Shown here one piece after another: positions 54,011 to 64,000 of a DNA stretch of 64,000 bases. The DNA comes from DASUBV01 sp036501025 (GTDB taxonomy: Bacteria > Actinomycetota > Actinomycetes > Streptosporangiales > Streptosporangiaceae), in the NCBI GenBank assembly GCA_036501025.1, contig DASYBB010000044.1, forward strand, positions 186,001-250,000, read 5' to 3'. The notes beneath the pieces are model-generated. The model was not told the DNA's origin. It worked only from the letters and a program-made list of their open reading frames with translations, and searched no databases. A program made the position numbers and the translations under genes. Positions within the stretch are counted from its first letter, which is position 1. Each line of letters starts with the position of its first letter.

Positions 54011-54870
54011 AAGCTGCTCCCTTCGAACGCCTCAGCACCGAATTCACTGATGAGCTGGGCGACGTAGCCGGGCTGTTCCTCAGGCACGTAGTGATCGGCG
54101 CCCGCCACGACGACGGCGGGCAGGTCGGGGCGCAGCGCCCGGGTCGCAGCCAGCGCGGCCGGCGAGACGAAGGCACTGTCGGCCCCGCGGACCAGCAGGG
54201 CCGGCCGGGTCAGGCGGCTCAGGTCCGGGGCCAGGTCGGCCCGCAGTCCGGCGCAGGTCGCCCGCATGGCCGCAGCGTCGGCCAGCGGCCGGAGCGCGCC
54301 CGCCGCGTCGAGCGCGTAGCCGTGCCGCGCCCGGCGGGCCAGCGCGTCCGGCGGCAGCCGCGGGTACCGCCCGGCCAGGTAGGCGACCACCTCGGCGGTG
54401 TCGCCGAAGGTCCGGGCGCCCCCGGCGACCCGGGCGTCGAGCGCGTCGAAGGCGGCCGGGGCGATGAACGGGGTGAAGTCGATCGCGATCACCCCCGCGA
54501 TCAGGTCCGGCCGCCGCGCGCCGGCCGCGATGGCGTTGCGCGCGCCGAGGGAGTGGCCGACCACCAGCACCGGGCCCGCCCCCAGCGCCGCGGCGACGCC
54601 GATGACATCCTCCGCGCCGGCCGCGGCGTCGAAGCGGCCGTCGCGCCCGGTGCTGCTGCGGCCGTGGCCGCGCTGGTCGATGGCCACCGCCCGGTAGTGC
54701 CGGGCCAGCCGGTCCATGACCGGCCGCCAGATGAACGCGCTGGCCGTGATCCCGTGCAGGAACAGGACCGGCCGGCCGCGGCCCAGCTCAATCGCGAACA
54801 GAGACGCGGCGGGCGTCTCGACGCGATGCTCCCAGGCCACCGCGGCGGCCATGGCCGGGCGCCGGCTCAC
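54007..54870 (-). CDS. Alpha/beta-fold hydrolase of the catabolic island
   Basis: A 287-residue hydrolase: LFLHGITASAFIW (oxyanion HG), QRGHGRSS, GHSLGARNA (nucleophile serine), RGADSAFVSP (aspartate) and GADHYVPEE (histidine). These match C-C hydrolases of meta-cleavage pathways and ring-opening lactonases such as 3-oxoadipate enol-lactonase. An in-frame ATG at 54852 is a possible start. Its stop overlaps the aldolase start by four bases. A lactonase-like MBL gene lies 76 bp upstream on the same strand. Confidence 0.88.
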   Translation of the reverse strand: MSRRPAMAAAVAWEHRVETPAASLFAIELGRGRPVLFLHGITASAFIWRPVMDRLARHYRAVAIDQRGHGRSSTGRDGRFDAAAGAEDVIGVAAALGAGPVLVVGHSLGARNAIAAGARRPDLIAGVIAIDFTPFIAPAAFDALDARVAGGARTFGDTAEVVAYLAGRYPRLPPDALARRARHGYALDAAGALRPLADAAAMRATCAGLRADLAPDLSRLTRPALLVRGADSAFVSPAALAATRALRPDLPAVVVAGADHYVPEEQPGYVAQLISEFGAEAFEGSSL

Positions 54871-54946
54871 GCCGCCGCGATGGCGGGGAACCGCGAACTG
54901 GACGGCATGTCACGCCTCCGGGGGAGATGGTCGGGCCGGGCCGGCC

Positions 54947-55702
54947 TCACGTGTAGCAGGCGGGCGCCTTCTGCCAGTCCCGGTACGACTCCGCGTCATG
55001 GGAGAAGAACAGCTCGGCATCATGCTCGACGGCCAGCGCGGCCAGGCGGCGCATGGAGGCGACGCTGGCCACCGCGTCGTAGTGGAACCCGGAGATGATG
55101 GTCTTCTCCAGGCTCTGCCGGGTGTAGATGGCATCGCCGGTGAACAGCATCGGCCGCCGCCCGCTGAGCTCGACCATGAAGCTCACGTGGCCGGCGGTAT
55201 GGCCGGGCGTCTCGAATACGTGCAGTCCGCGGGCGATCTCGGTGTCCCCGGACAGCAATTCGTAGCGCGGCCCGATCTCGTCGAAGCTCAGGTCGGAGTA
55301 GCCCAGGCGCTCGAAGGGCTGGTGGTCGTGGCTGGCCTGCAGTTCCTTCTCGTGGGCCAGGGTGACCGCGCCGGTGCAGTGCTTATTTCCGCCGACGTGG
55401 TCGAAATGGTAATGCGAGTTGATCACGTGGGTGATCTCGCCGGGGTCGATGCCGAGCTGGCTCAGCTGGCCGGGAATGGTCTGGCCGGCGGTCTGCTCAG
55501 GCAGCTCGAATGGCAGCACTTTGCGGACGTGGGCCAGGTCGTATCCGGTGTCGAACAGGAACTTGCCGTCCGGGTGATCGACCAGGACGCTGTAGCACGG
55601 GAACCGGACCGGGCCGCCGGGACCGGCGTTCCAGTAGAGGTGGTACCCGTCGATGACGAGCGTCCCCCCGTCGAGCAGGTAAACACGCGTTTTCCCTGGC
55701 AT
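54947..55702 (-). CDS. MBL-fold lactonase (N-acyl homoserine lactonase-like)
   Basis: A 251-residue MBL-fold hydrolase. NSHYHFDHVGGN holds HxHxDH; ETPGHTAGHVSF, FTGDAIYTR and an early DTGYDLAHVRK complete the AHL-lactonase-like pattern. The AiiA family's tyrosine is matched by FHYDA. Quorum quenching is the known role in some members, but here it begins a catabolic operon, so lactone hydrolysis in a degradation pathway is more likely. ATG at 55702 (after GGCGAGATA) is preferred over 55723. Divergent from an IclR gene. Confidence 0.85.
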   Translation of the reverse strand: MPGKTRVYLLDGGTLVIDGYHLYWNAGPGGPVRFPCYSVLVDHPDGKFLFDTGYDLAHVRKVLPFELPEQTAGQTIPGQLSQLGIDPGEITHVINSHYHFDHVGGNKHCTGAVTLAHEKELQASHDHQPFERLGYSDLSFDEIGPRYELLSGDTEIARGLHVFETPGHTAGHVSFMVELSGRRPMLFTGDAIYTRQSLEKTIISGFHYDAVASVASMRRLAALAVEHDAELFFSHDAESYRDWQKAPACYT

Positions 55703-55789
55703 TATCTCGCCACTGACTCTCATAATGTGAGAACCTGATCCCGAATTGCGATAATCGTATGATCTGCACCAGAGTGCGTCAAGGGACCT

Positions 55790-56545
55790 GTGATGCCGGA
55801 GAATGGCGTCCCCGGCGGCACGCAGAGCGGCCAGCGCCTGCTCACCGTGCTGGACCAGTTCACCGCCGAGCGGCCGACCCACACCGTCGACCAGCTGAGC
55901 CACGCGGTCGGCGTGCCGCGCAGCACCGTGTACCGCCTCATCGGCCTGCTCCGGGCGCACGGCCTGGTGGAGCAGGCCGGCGACGGCCGGTACCGGCTCG
56001 GGCCGAAGGCCATCATGATCGGCTACGTCGCGCGGTCCACGGTCGACCTGGCCGACCTGTGGCGGCCCGGTCTCCAGGAGCTGGCCTCGCTCAGCCGGGA
56101 GACGGCGCTGGTGCTGCGCCGGATCGAGGACTCCGCGGTGTGCATCGACCGGATCGACTGCGATCACCCGATCCGGCTGTCCTTCGACGTCGGCCGGGCC
56201 ATGCCGCTGCACACCGGCGCCGGGGCCAAGGTGCTGCTGGCGATGTCACCGGCCCCCGTCCGGGACCGCTACCTGGAGCGCGCCGTCCCGGCGGGCCAGC
56301 GGGACGGGCTGCGCGCCGACCTGGACCGCATCGCGGCCGAGCAGTGCGGCGAGAGCCGGGCCGAGGTCGACCCGGGCATCTGGGCCGTCGGCGCGCCGAT
56401 CCTGGCCGACCGGGACGGCCCGGGCCTGGCCATCTCGGTGGCCGTGCCCGAGTACCGGCTGGAGGCCGGCCGCCGGGCCGAGCTCATCGCCCTGACCAAG
56501 GGCATCGCCGAGCAGCTGCGCGCCCGGCTCAGCCAGTACGCCTGA
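55790..56545 (+). CDS. IclR-family transcriptional regulator
   Basis: A 251-residue regulator. The winged helix is at about residues 14-72 (LLTVLDQFTAERPTHTVDQLSHAVGVPRSTVYRLIGLLRAHGLVEQ), and the GAF-like effector domain follows with PLHTGAGAKVLLAM and the C-terminal ISVAVPEYR. IclR proteins typically control aromatic or acetate-related catabolism. GTG at 55790 or ATG at 55793 is the start. It is divergent from the lactonase-led operon across 87 bp that contain GCGATAATCG, so it probably governs that operon while GntR governs the other. Confidence 0.9.
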   Translation: MMPENGVPGGTQSGQRLLTVLDQFTAERPTHTVDQLSHAVGVPRSTVYRLIGLLRAHGLVEQAGDGRYRLGPKAIMIGYVARSTVDLADLWRPGLQELASLSRETALVLRRIEDSAVCIDRIDCDHPIRLSFDVGRAMPLHTGAGAKVLLAMSPAPVRDRYLERAVPAGQRDGLRADLDRIAAEQCGESRAEVDPGIWAVGAPILADRDGPGLAISVAVPEYRLEAGRRAELIALTKGIAEQLRARLSQYA

Positions 56546-56552
56546 GCCGCGC

Positions 56553-57815
56553 TCAGACCTCGCCCAGCGGAATATCGGGGTCAGCGAGCCGTTTGACGTC
56601 CACCGCGCCGCCGGCCCGGATGAGGGCCTGGATGGCGTCGTTGACGTCCCAGACGTTGACGTTCATGCCGGCCACGACGGACCCGCCGCTCAGCCAGAAC
56701 GCCACGAACTCCAGCGACTCGGGATCGCCGCGGTAGGCGACCTGGTCGTAGGTGCCGGGCTCGGGCAGGCCGGCCGTCTCCATGCCGAGGTCGTACTGGT
56801 CGGTGAAGAAGTAGGGCACCCGGTCGTAGGAGACGCTCTGGCCGAGCATGGCCCGGGCCGCGGCCGGGCCGCCGTTCAGCGCGTTGGACCAGTGGTGGAC
56901 GGTGATGCGGCGGCCCAGCAACGGGTTGAACGCGCTGGCCGCGTCACCCGCGGCGAAGATGTCGGGGTCGGAGGTCCGCAGCGACGCGTCGACCGCGATG
57001 CCGACCTCGACGTCGAGGCCCGCGTCGGCGGCCAGGCTGACGTTCGGCGCGGCGCCGATGCCGGCGATCACGAAGTCGGCGTCCAGCACGCCGCCGCCCG
57101 AGGTCACCACCTGGCGGACGGTGCCGTGCGCCTGGCCGGGCGCGACGGACCCGCCGGCGGCGTCGCCGCGCAGCTCGGCGATGCCCTCGCCGAGGCGGAG
57201 GGTGACGCCGTGGCTGCGGTGCAGGCGGGCGAACACCTCGCCCAGCTCGGGGCCGACCGAGCGCAGCAGCGGGGCGGCCTCGGGCTCGACGATCGTCACC
57301 TCGCAGCCCGCCTGCCGGGCCGCGGCGGCCGCCTCCAGCCCGATCCAGCCCGCCCCGGCGACGACGACGTTGCCGCCCTGCCGGAGCCGGGCGGCCAGCG
57401 CCACGCTCTCGGGCATGGTGCGCAGGTACATCAGGCCGTCCAGGTCGGCGCCGGGGACCGGCAGCCGCCGGGCCGACGCGCCGGTGGTGAGCAGCAGCCG
57501 GGTGTACCCGACCGCCGACCCGTCCTCGAGCCGGACCTGCCGGGCGCCGCGGTCCACCGAGGTGACCCGGGTGCCCAGCCGCAGGTCCACGTCATGCCCG
57601 GCGTACCAGCTGGCGTCGTGGACGAAGGCCGAGTCGGCGGCCTTGCTGCCGAGCAGGACGTCCTTGGACAGCGGCGGCCGCTCGTAGGGGCGGTCGGTCT
57701 CCGCGCCGATGAGCACGATGGCGCCGTCGAAGCCCTCGTCGCGCAGTGTCTCGGCCGCCTTGGCGCCGGCCAGGCTGGCGCCGGCAATGACAAATGTCTG
57801 GGCTGCGGGCATCAC
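56553..57815 (-). CDS. FAD-dependent pyridine-nucleotide-disulfide-type oxidoreductase (ferredoxin reductase-like)
   Basis: A 420-residue flavoprotein with two nucleotide-binding folds: FVIAGASLAGAKAAETL (residues 8-24, FAD) and NVVVAGAGWIGLEAAAAA (NAD(P)H, near 147), plus ERPPLSKDVL and SDPDIFAAGDAA. This is the pattern of ferredoxin/rubredoxin reductases of oxygenase systems, such as BphA4-like enzymes. No ferredoxin, P450 or dioxygenase gene is in the window, so its electron partner must be elsewhere. It is convergent with the IclR gene, seven bases apart. Confidence 0.88.
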   Translation of the reverse strand: MMPAAQTFVIAGASLAGAKAAETLRDEGFDGAIVLIGAETDRPYERPPLSKDVLLGSKAADSAFVHDASWYAGHDVDLRLGTRVTSVDRGARQVRLEDGSAVGYTRLLLTTGASARRLPVPGADLDGLMYLRTMPESVALAARLRQGGNVVVAGAGWIGLEAAAAARQAGCEVTIVEPEAAPLLRSVGPELGEVFARLHRSHGVTLRLGEGIAELRGDAAGGSVAPGQAHGTVRQVVTSGGGVLDADFVIAGIGAAPNVSLAADAGLDVEVGIAVDASLRTSDPDIFAAGDAASAFNPLLGRRITVHHWSNALNGGPAAARAMLGQSVSYDRVPYFFTDQYDLGMETAGLPEPGTYDQVAYRGDPESLEFVAFWLSGGSVVAGMNVNVWDVNDAIQALIRAGGAVDVKRLADPDIPLGEV

Positions 57816-57880
57816 GGGGTTCCTTCCGGAGATCTGCGGAACCTACGTTAGCGGCATCCGAACCGGCGGCGCCGGGGGTG

Positions 57881-58519
57881 TCACCCGGTGCTGGCGGGCA
57901 GCTGGGGGATGACCAGCGGCGCGATCTTCCTGGCCTCGGCGCAGTTCGGGGCGAAGTTGCCGGTGCCGTTGGCCATGACCAGGTCGGAGCGCGACGTGCT
58001 CGTGACGCCGACGGAGATGACGCAGTACGCGAAGGCCTTCGCCGTGAACTGGACCAGGCGCGTGGGGTGACCGTCGATCGCCGGGCCGGCCGACACCGAC
58101 AGGCTGGAGCTGTCGCGGAGATCGCCCAGGCCGGCCTGCAGCTCCATCTGCACGTCCAGGACATACAGCCCGCCGTCATGCACCTCCAGCGCGCAGTAGG
58201 GCACGACTGTCTGCGGGCTGGGGGCCAGGAGGTCCTGCTTGAGGCCGCTCGGCTTGCCCGCCGTGACCTGGTACTTCTGGACCGTCCCGGCGGTCAGGAC
58301 GAGGCACGGGTTCACCGTCGCGAGCACGTTGGCCGCCGCCGTGGGGCTGGCCGACGCCGCGTTCGGGGCGGCCCCGCCGCTGGGGTCCCCGGCCGGCGCG
58401 GACGCCGTCAGGGAGGTCGCCGGGCGGGCGGGCGAGGCGCTGCCTGAGCAGGCGCCCAGCGCCAGCGCGGCTGCGATGACCAGGGCCAGCTGGGCCGTCC
58501 GGCGGTTCATGAGGTTCAC
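57881..58519 (-). CDS. DUF3558-type lipoprotein
   Basis: A 212-residue predicted lipoprotein. The signal has a hydrophobic core (LALVIAAALALGA) and lipobox LGAC; the mature N-terminus is a proline/alanine/serine-rich linker of about 40 residues, followed by the DUF3558 domain (VNPCLVLTAGTVQKYQV, PYCALEV, CAEARKIAPLVIPQLP). GTG at 58519 follows AAGGAG at five bases; ATG at 58510 is an alternative. DUF3558 proteins are actinobacterial surface proteins of unknown function. A paralogue follows upstream. Confidence 0.82.
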   Translation of the reverse strand: MNLMNRRTAQLALVIAAALALGACSGSASPARPATSLTASAPAGDPSGGAAPNAASASPTAAANVLATVNPCLVLTAGTVQKYQVTAGKPSGLKQDLLAPSPQTVVPYCALEVHDGGLYVLDVQMELQAGLGDLRDSSSLSVSAGPAIDGHPTRLVQFTAKAFAYCVISVGVTSTSRSDLVMANGTGNFAPNCAEARKIAPLVIPQLPASTG

Positions 58520-58634
58520 GAGGGCTCCTTGGTGGAGGGCGGATAGGGATGCGGGCTTGCGGCGCCGTGGCCCGCGAGGGACTGCGAGGGTCTGCGCGGG
58601 ACTGCGCGGGCCGCGGGTTCCGGCCCGCGCGGGC

Positions 58635-59765
58635 TCAGCCGGCCGCCGGGAGCTGGCGGGCCAGCATCGGCGCGAACTTCCGGGCCAGCGCGCAGGCGCC
58701 GGCGTAGCTGCCGAGGTAGTCGTCCACTCCCACGTCCACCCGCGACGAGGCCGTCACGCCGACGGAGATGAAGCACGAGTTCAGCGACGGGACGGTCTCC
58801 GTGCTCGCCCGGTGACCGTCGACGGCGGGATACGGCGCCATCGTGACGTCCGGGCTGGGCACGATTCCGCGAAGGCCCGCGCCGTACACGAAGTCGACCT
58901 CGACCGCCTCGATCTGAGCGGTCTTGATGCTCTTCGTCGTCCCGTACACCCACTGGCAGTAGCCCGGCCCGGACTTCACCACGGTCAGCCCGGCCGTGAC
59001 CCGGGCGCCCATCGAGCACGGGGCGACGGCGGCCAGCGGGCCGCGGGGCGCGCTGGCCGGGCCGGCCGCACCGGAGCCGGCACTCCCGGGCTGGCCGCCG
59101 GGCAGCTGGCCGGCGACGGCGGGCAGCTGACCGGCGACAGGGGCCGCGGCGGCGGTGGCGGCGGCGCAGTCGGCGGCCAGGGAACTGCCGTAGACCGAGA
59201 CGTCGGCCCTGGACGAGGCCGTGACGCTGAGGGCGACGGTGCACTTCCCGGTTCCGGCGTTCTTGACCAGGCGCGCCTGGTGACCCTCAAGGCTCGGGTA
59301 ATGCGTGACCGTGTCGCCGGACTGGGGCGCGGTCGCCGCCGGCAGGCCCGCGTGGTCATAGATGTATACCGACACCGCGTAGCTGCTGCCGGTGAGGTCC
59401 GCGTCGAGCTTGGCTGCCTCCCAGTTGCAGGCGCGCGTGCCCGGCAGCGCGCCGGCCTTGACCTTGACCAGGTCGATCTCCGCGGTGAGCTGACTGCCCA
59501 GCGAGCAGGGGTCGACGGCGGACAGGGACCGGCCGGCGTTGGCGTTCCGCGCGGCCGGCGTCGCGGCGGCCGGCCTCGCGGCGGCCGGCGACGCGGCGGC
59601 CGGCGGGCCGCCGGCCGGCGACGCGGCGGCCGGCGTCCCGGCGGCGGAGCTGTGGCCCTGAGCCGCCGCCGCGGTGCGCGGGCCGCCGGCCGAGCAGCCC
59701 GCCATGGTCACCGCCAGAAGGAGGGCCAGCGCCACGACAGCAGGACGAGACCTGACGATATGCAC
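58635..59765 (-). CDS. Large lipoprotein with two DUF3558-like domains
   Basis: A 376-residue predicted lipoprotein. Lipobox MAGC is near residue 23; a long low-complexity region follows (SPAGGPPAAASPAAARPAAATPAA, about residues 48-72); domain one starts at VDPCSLGSQL (near 84) and ends near 200; a second low-complexity linker follows; domain two begins AVAPCSMGAR (near 245) and ends PMLARQLPAAG. Each domain has paired cysteines (PCS...ACNW; PCS...YCQW). It looks like a duplication, next to a single-domain paralogue 115 bp downstream. Confidence 0.8.
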   Translation of the reverse strand: MHIVRSRPAVVALALLLAVTMAGCSAGGPRTAAAAQGHSSAAGTPAAASPAGGPPAAASPAAARPAAATPAARNANAGRSLSAVDPCSLGSQLTAEIDLVKVKAGALPGTRACNWEAAKLDADLTGSSYAVSVYIYDHAGLPAATAPQSGDTVTHYPSLEGHQARLVKNAGTGKCTVALSVTASSRADVSVYGSSLAADCAAATAAAAPVAGQLPAVAGQLPGGQPGSAGSGAAGPASAPRGPLAAVAPCSMGARVTAGLTVVKSGPGYCQWVYGTTKSIKTAQIEAVEVDFVYGAGLRGIVPSPDVTMAPYPAVDGHRASTETVPSLNSCFISVGVTASSRVDVGVDDYLGSYAGACALARKFAPMLARQLPAAG

Positions 59766-59954
59766 GGGAATCCCTTTGCTCGGATAAGCCGGAAGGCATC
59801 GGCGCCGGGCCGCCCCCGGCAGGCCGGGGCGCGCGGCCCGGGCGCACGCAACGCGCCGCGCGGAGGCTCCCGGCGCGACCGGAATATCCCATCAGGGCGC
59901 GCTGTCAGATCGCTCACCTGACGCTGTCGCCACCACCGGACGCGCCCGAGCTGC

Positions 59955-60094
59955 AGGTCCGGGCGGCCAGGTCCGGGCGGCCAGGTCCGGGCGGCCAGGT
60001 CCGCGCGGGCAGGTCCGCGCGGGCAGGTCCGCGGGGGCAGGTGCGCGCGGGCAGGTCCGCGCGGGCAGGTGCGCGCGGGCAGGTGCGCCCGCTC
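59955..60094. repeat. Ten tandem copies of a 14-bp unit after dgt
   Basis: Units of 14 bp start at 59955 and repeat every 14 bases to 60094: three AGGTCCGGGCGGCC, then seven variants of AGGTCCGCGCGGGC. The array is just beyond the 3' end of dgt in a 327-bp gap before the lipoprotein gene. Fourteen is not a multiple of three, so it is not part of a protein repeat. The rest of the gap holds nothing recognisable. Confidence 0.9.
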
Positions 60095-61309
60095 AGCCGC
60101 AGAGGCGCTCGTGCCAGGAGATGGCGGAGGTATCGGTCAGCGACGCGAGCTGGTCGACGACCACGCGGCCCCGGGCGTCGTCGCCGGCTGCGGTCTCGAA
60201 CGCGGCCGCGAACATCGGGTCGAGGGTGCCCGGCGCCCCGTCCAGCACGGCCCGGGCCAGCTCGTAGATGACCTCGCGCTCGCGGGCCTGGGCCGGGCCG
60301 CGCCGGGCCATGACGTAGCGCGCGGTCACGCCCTTCAGCAGGGCGCACTCCAGCCGGGCCCGGCGGGGCACGGTCAGGTCGGCGGCGTACCGGGTGACCG
60401 GCGGCGCGCCCGGCGGCCGGGTGGCCTGCTCGGCCGCGCCGCAGAACCGGCCGATCAGCTCGCTGGTCAGGTGCTTGACCGCGGCGGCGGCGGCCGGGCC
60501 GCCGTCGAACCGGCCGGGCCAGACATCCAGCCCGAGCAGGCCGGCGAAGACCTCGCCCAGCTCGGCCGCCGTGGTGAAGCCCGGCGGGCAGTAGGTGTCC
60601 AGCGTGACCTGCGCGACCTCGGTCCGCTCGGCCGGGTCCCGCAGCTGGTCGAGCCGGATGACGCCGGCGTGCAGCCCGTCCTCCAGGTCGTGGACGGAGT
60701 AGGCGACGTCGTCGGCCCAGTCCATGACCTGGGCCTCGAAGCAGACCCGGCCGGCCGGCGCGCCCGCGCGGACCCACTCGAACACCGCCGCGTCGTCGCC
60801 GTAGGCGCCGAACTTGCCGGGCGCGTCCCCGGCGGCGGCCAGCCACGGGTACTTGAGGGTGGCGTCCAGCGTGGCCCGGGTCAGGTTGAGGCCGGCGCCG
60901 GGCGCCTTGGCCTCCAGGCGGGTCAGCAGCCGCAGGCTCTGCGCGTTCCCCTCGAACCCGCCGAACCCCCCGGCGAGCTGGGCCAGCGCGGTCTCCCCGT
61001 TGTGGCCGAACGGGGGGTGGCCCAGGTCATGGGCCAGGCACGCGGCGTCGACCAGGTCCGGGTCGCAGCCGAGCGCCCCGCCCAGCTCCCGGCCGATCTG
61101 GGCGCACTCCAGCGAGTGGGTCAGCCGGGTGCGCGGGAAGTCGCCCTCCCCCACCGCGACGACTTGGGTCTTGGCCGCCAGCCGGCGCAGCGCGGCGCTG
61201 TGCAGCACGCGGGCGCGGTCCCTGGTGAAGGGACCGCGCCCGGTGTTGCGCGCATGCTTCGACGGCTCGGCTGCCCACCGGGCCGTGGCCCGGCCGTCGT
61301 AGCCCGGGG

Positions 61310-61313
<4 letters not shown>
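60093..61313 (-). CDS. dgt: Deoxyguanosinetriphosphate triphosphohydrolase-like protein
   Basis: A 406-residue HD-domain nucleotidase that hydrolyses dNTPs to nucleoside and triphosphate. KTQVVAVGEGDFPRTRLTHS (histidine of the HD site), CLAHDLGHPPFGHNGE (HD pair) and DWADDVAYSVHDLEDGL are the type 2 dGTPase motifs. GTG at 61313 overlaps the ppdK stop (GTGA), so the two genes are translated together; an open frame extending to 62291 is not real because it runs through ppdK. Dgt next to dnaG is common in actinobacteria; here dnaG is about 20 kb away. Confidence 0.9.

Positions 61314-64000
<2,687 letters not shown>

Noticed and set aside
42536..57815. Catabolic island as a mobile integrative element
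   Set aside because: Base composition is like the neighbours, and no integrase, transposase, or flanking direct repeats were seen; only the internal mirror repeat exists.
59955..60094. Repeat array as a CRISPR
   Set aside because: Units are contiguous 14-mers without spacers and there are no cas genes.

Overview
The window reads as chromosomal DNA of a very GC-rich, mycelial-type actinobacterium. The support is the strong G/C preference at third codon positions, GTG and TTG starts, ATGA/GTGA stop-start overlaps, an HrdB-like principal sigma factor, dnaG, dgt and ppdK close together, hpnH (hopanoid tailing), an F420/LLM-type oxidoreductase, DUF3558 lipoproteins and many TetR/GntR/MarR/IclR regulators. 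I cannot name genus or species; both ends cut through genes (an SDR at the left, ppdK at the right).

Layout. 1-5.4 kb: partial SDR, a proline dehydrogenase lacking its usual C-terminus, a GH2 glycosidase, a DinB-like protein and a DUF998 membrane protein. 5.4-15.6 kb: a coherent locus with a GntR/FCD regulator, a PLP aminotransferase and, divergently, a complete Opp/Dpp-type ABC importer followed by an SDR and a two-subunit thiamine-diphosphate enzyme of the sulfopyruvate/phosphonopyruvate decarboxylase type. 15.6-24.8 kb: alpha/beta hydrolase with MarR, small unknown genes, a TetR/hpnH pair with a large palindromic operator, DUF4097 protein, cyclase-family hydrolase, NhaA-thioredoxin fusion, flavin-barrel protein. 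24.8-30.8 kb: ABC exporter with TetR, a fused double-domain CoA-transferase and an LLM oxidoreductase. 30.9-32.7 kb is a graveyard: decayed STAS protein, decayed SDR and an IS transposase tail. 32.7-35.5 kb: a four-gene cell-envelope operon. 35.7-42.5 kb: TetR, tRNA-Asn, a toxin-antitoxin pair, principal sigma factor, primase and a HAD phosphatase.

42.5-57.8 kb is the most interesting part: an apparently self-contained catabolic island. It has an NCS1 permease, a GntR/FCD regulator, a rightward operon (amidohydrolase, FAD monooxygenase, metallo-beta-lactamase-fold hydrolase, CMD-family protein, beta-hydroxyacid dehydrogenase, aldehyde dehydrogenase) and a leftward operon (lactonase-like hydrolase, alpha/beta hydrolase, class II aldolase, 3-hydroxyacyl-CoA-type dehydrogenase, SDR), with an IclR regulator and a ferredoxin-reductase-type flavoprotein. 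The permease and the rightward operon carry two copies of the same roughly 140-bp promoter region in mirror orientation on either side of the GntR gene, each with two similar boxes about 110 bp apart. I infer a regulon for import and degradation of an aromatic or N-heteroaromatic compound; the substrate is not visible from sequence.

57.9-64 kb returns to two DUF3558 lipoproteins, a 14-bp tandem repeat array, dgt and the 3' part of ppdK. No CRISPR array, prophage, integrase or intact insertion sequence was seen. Protein-family calls rest on motif recognition without database searches.
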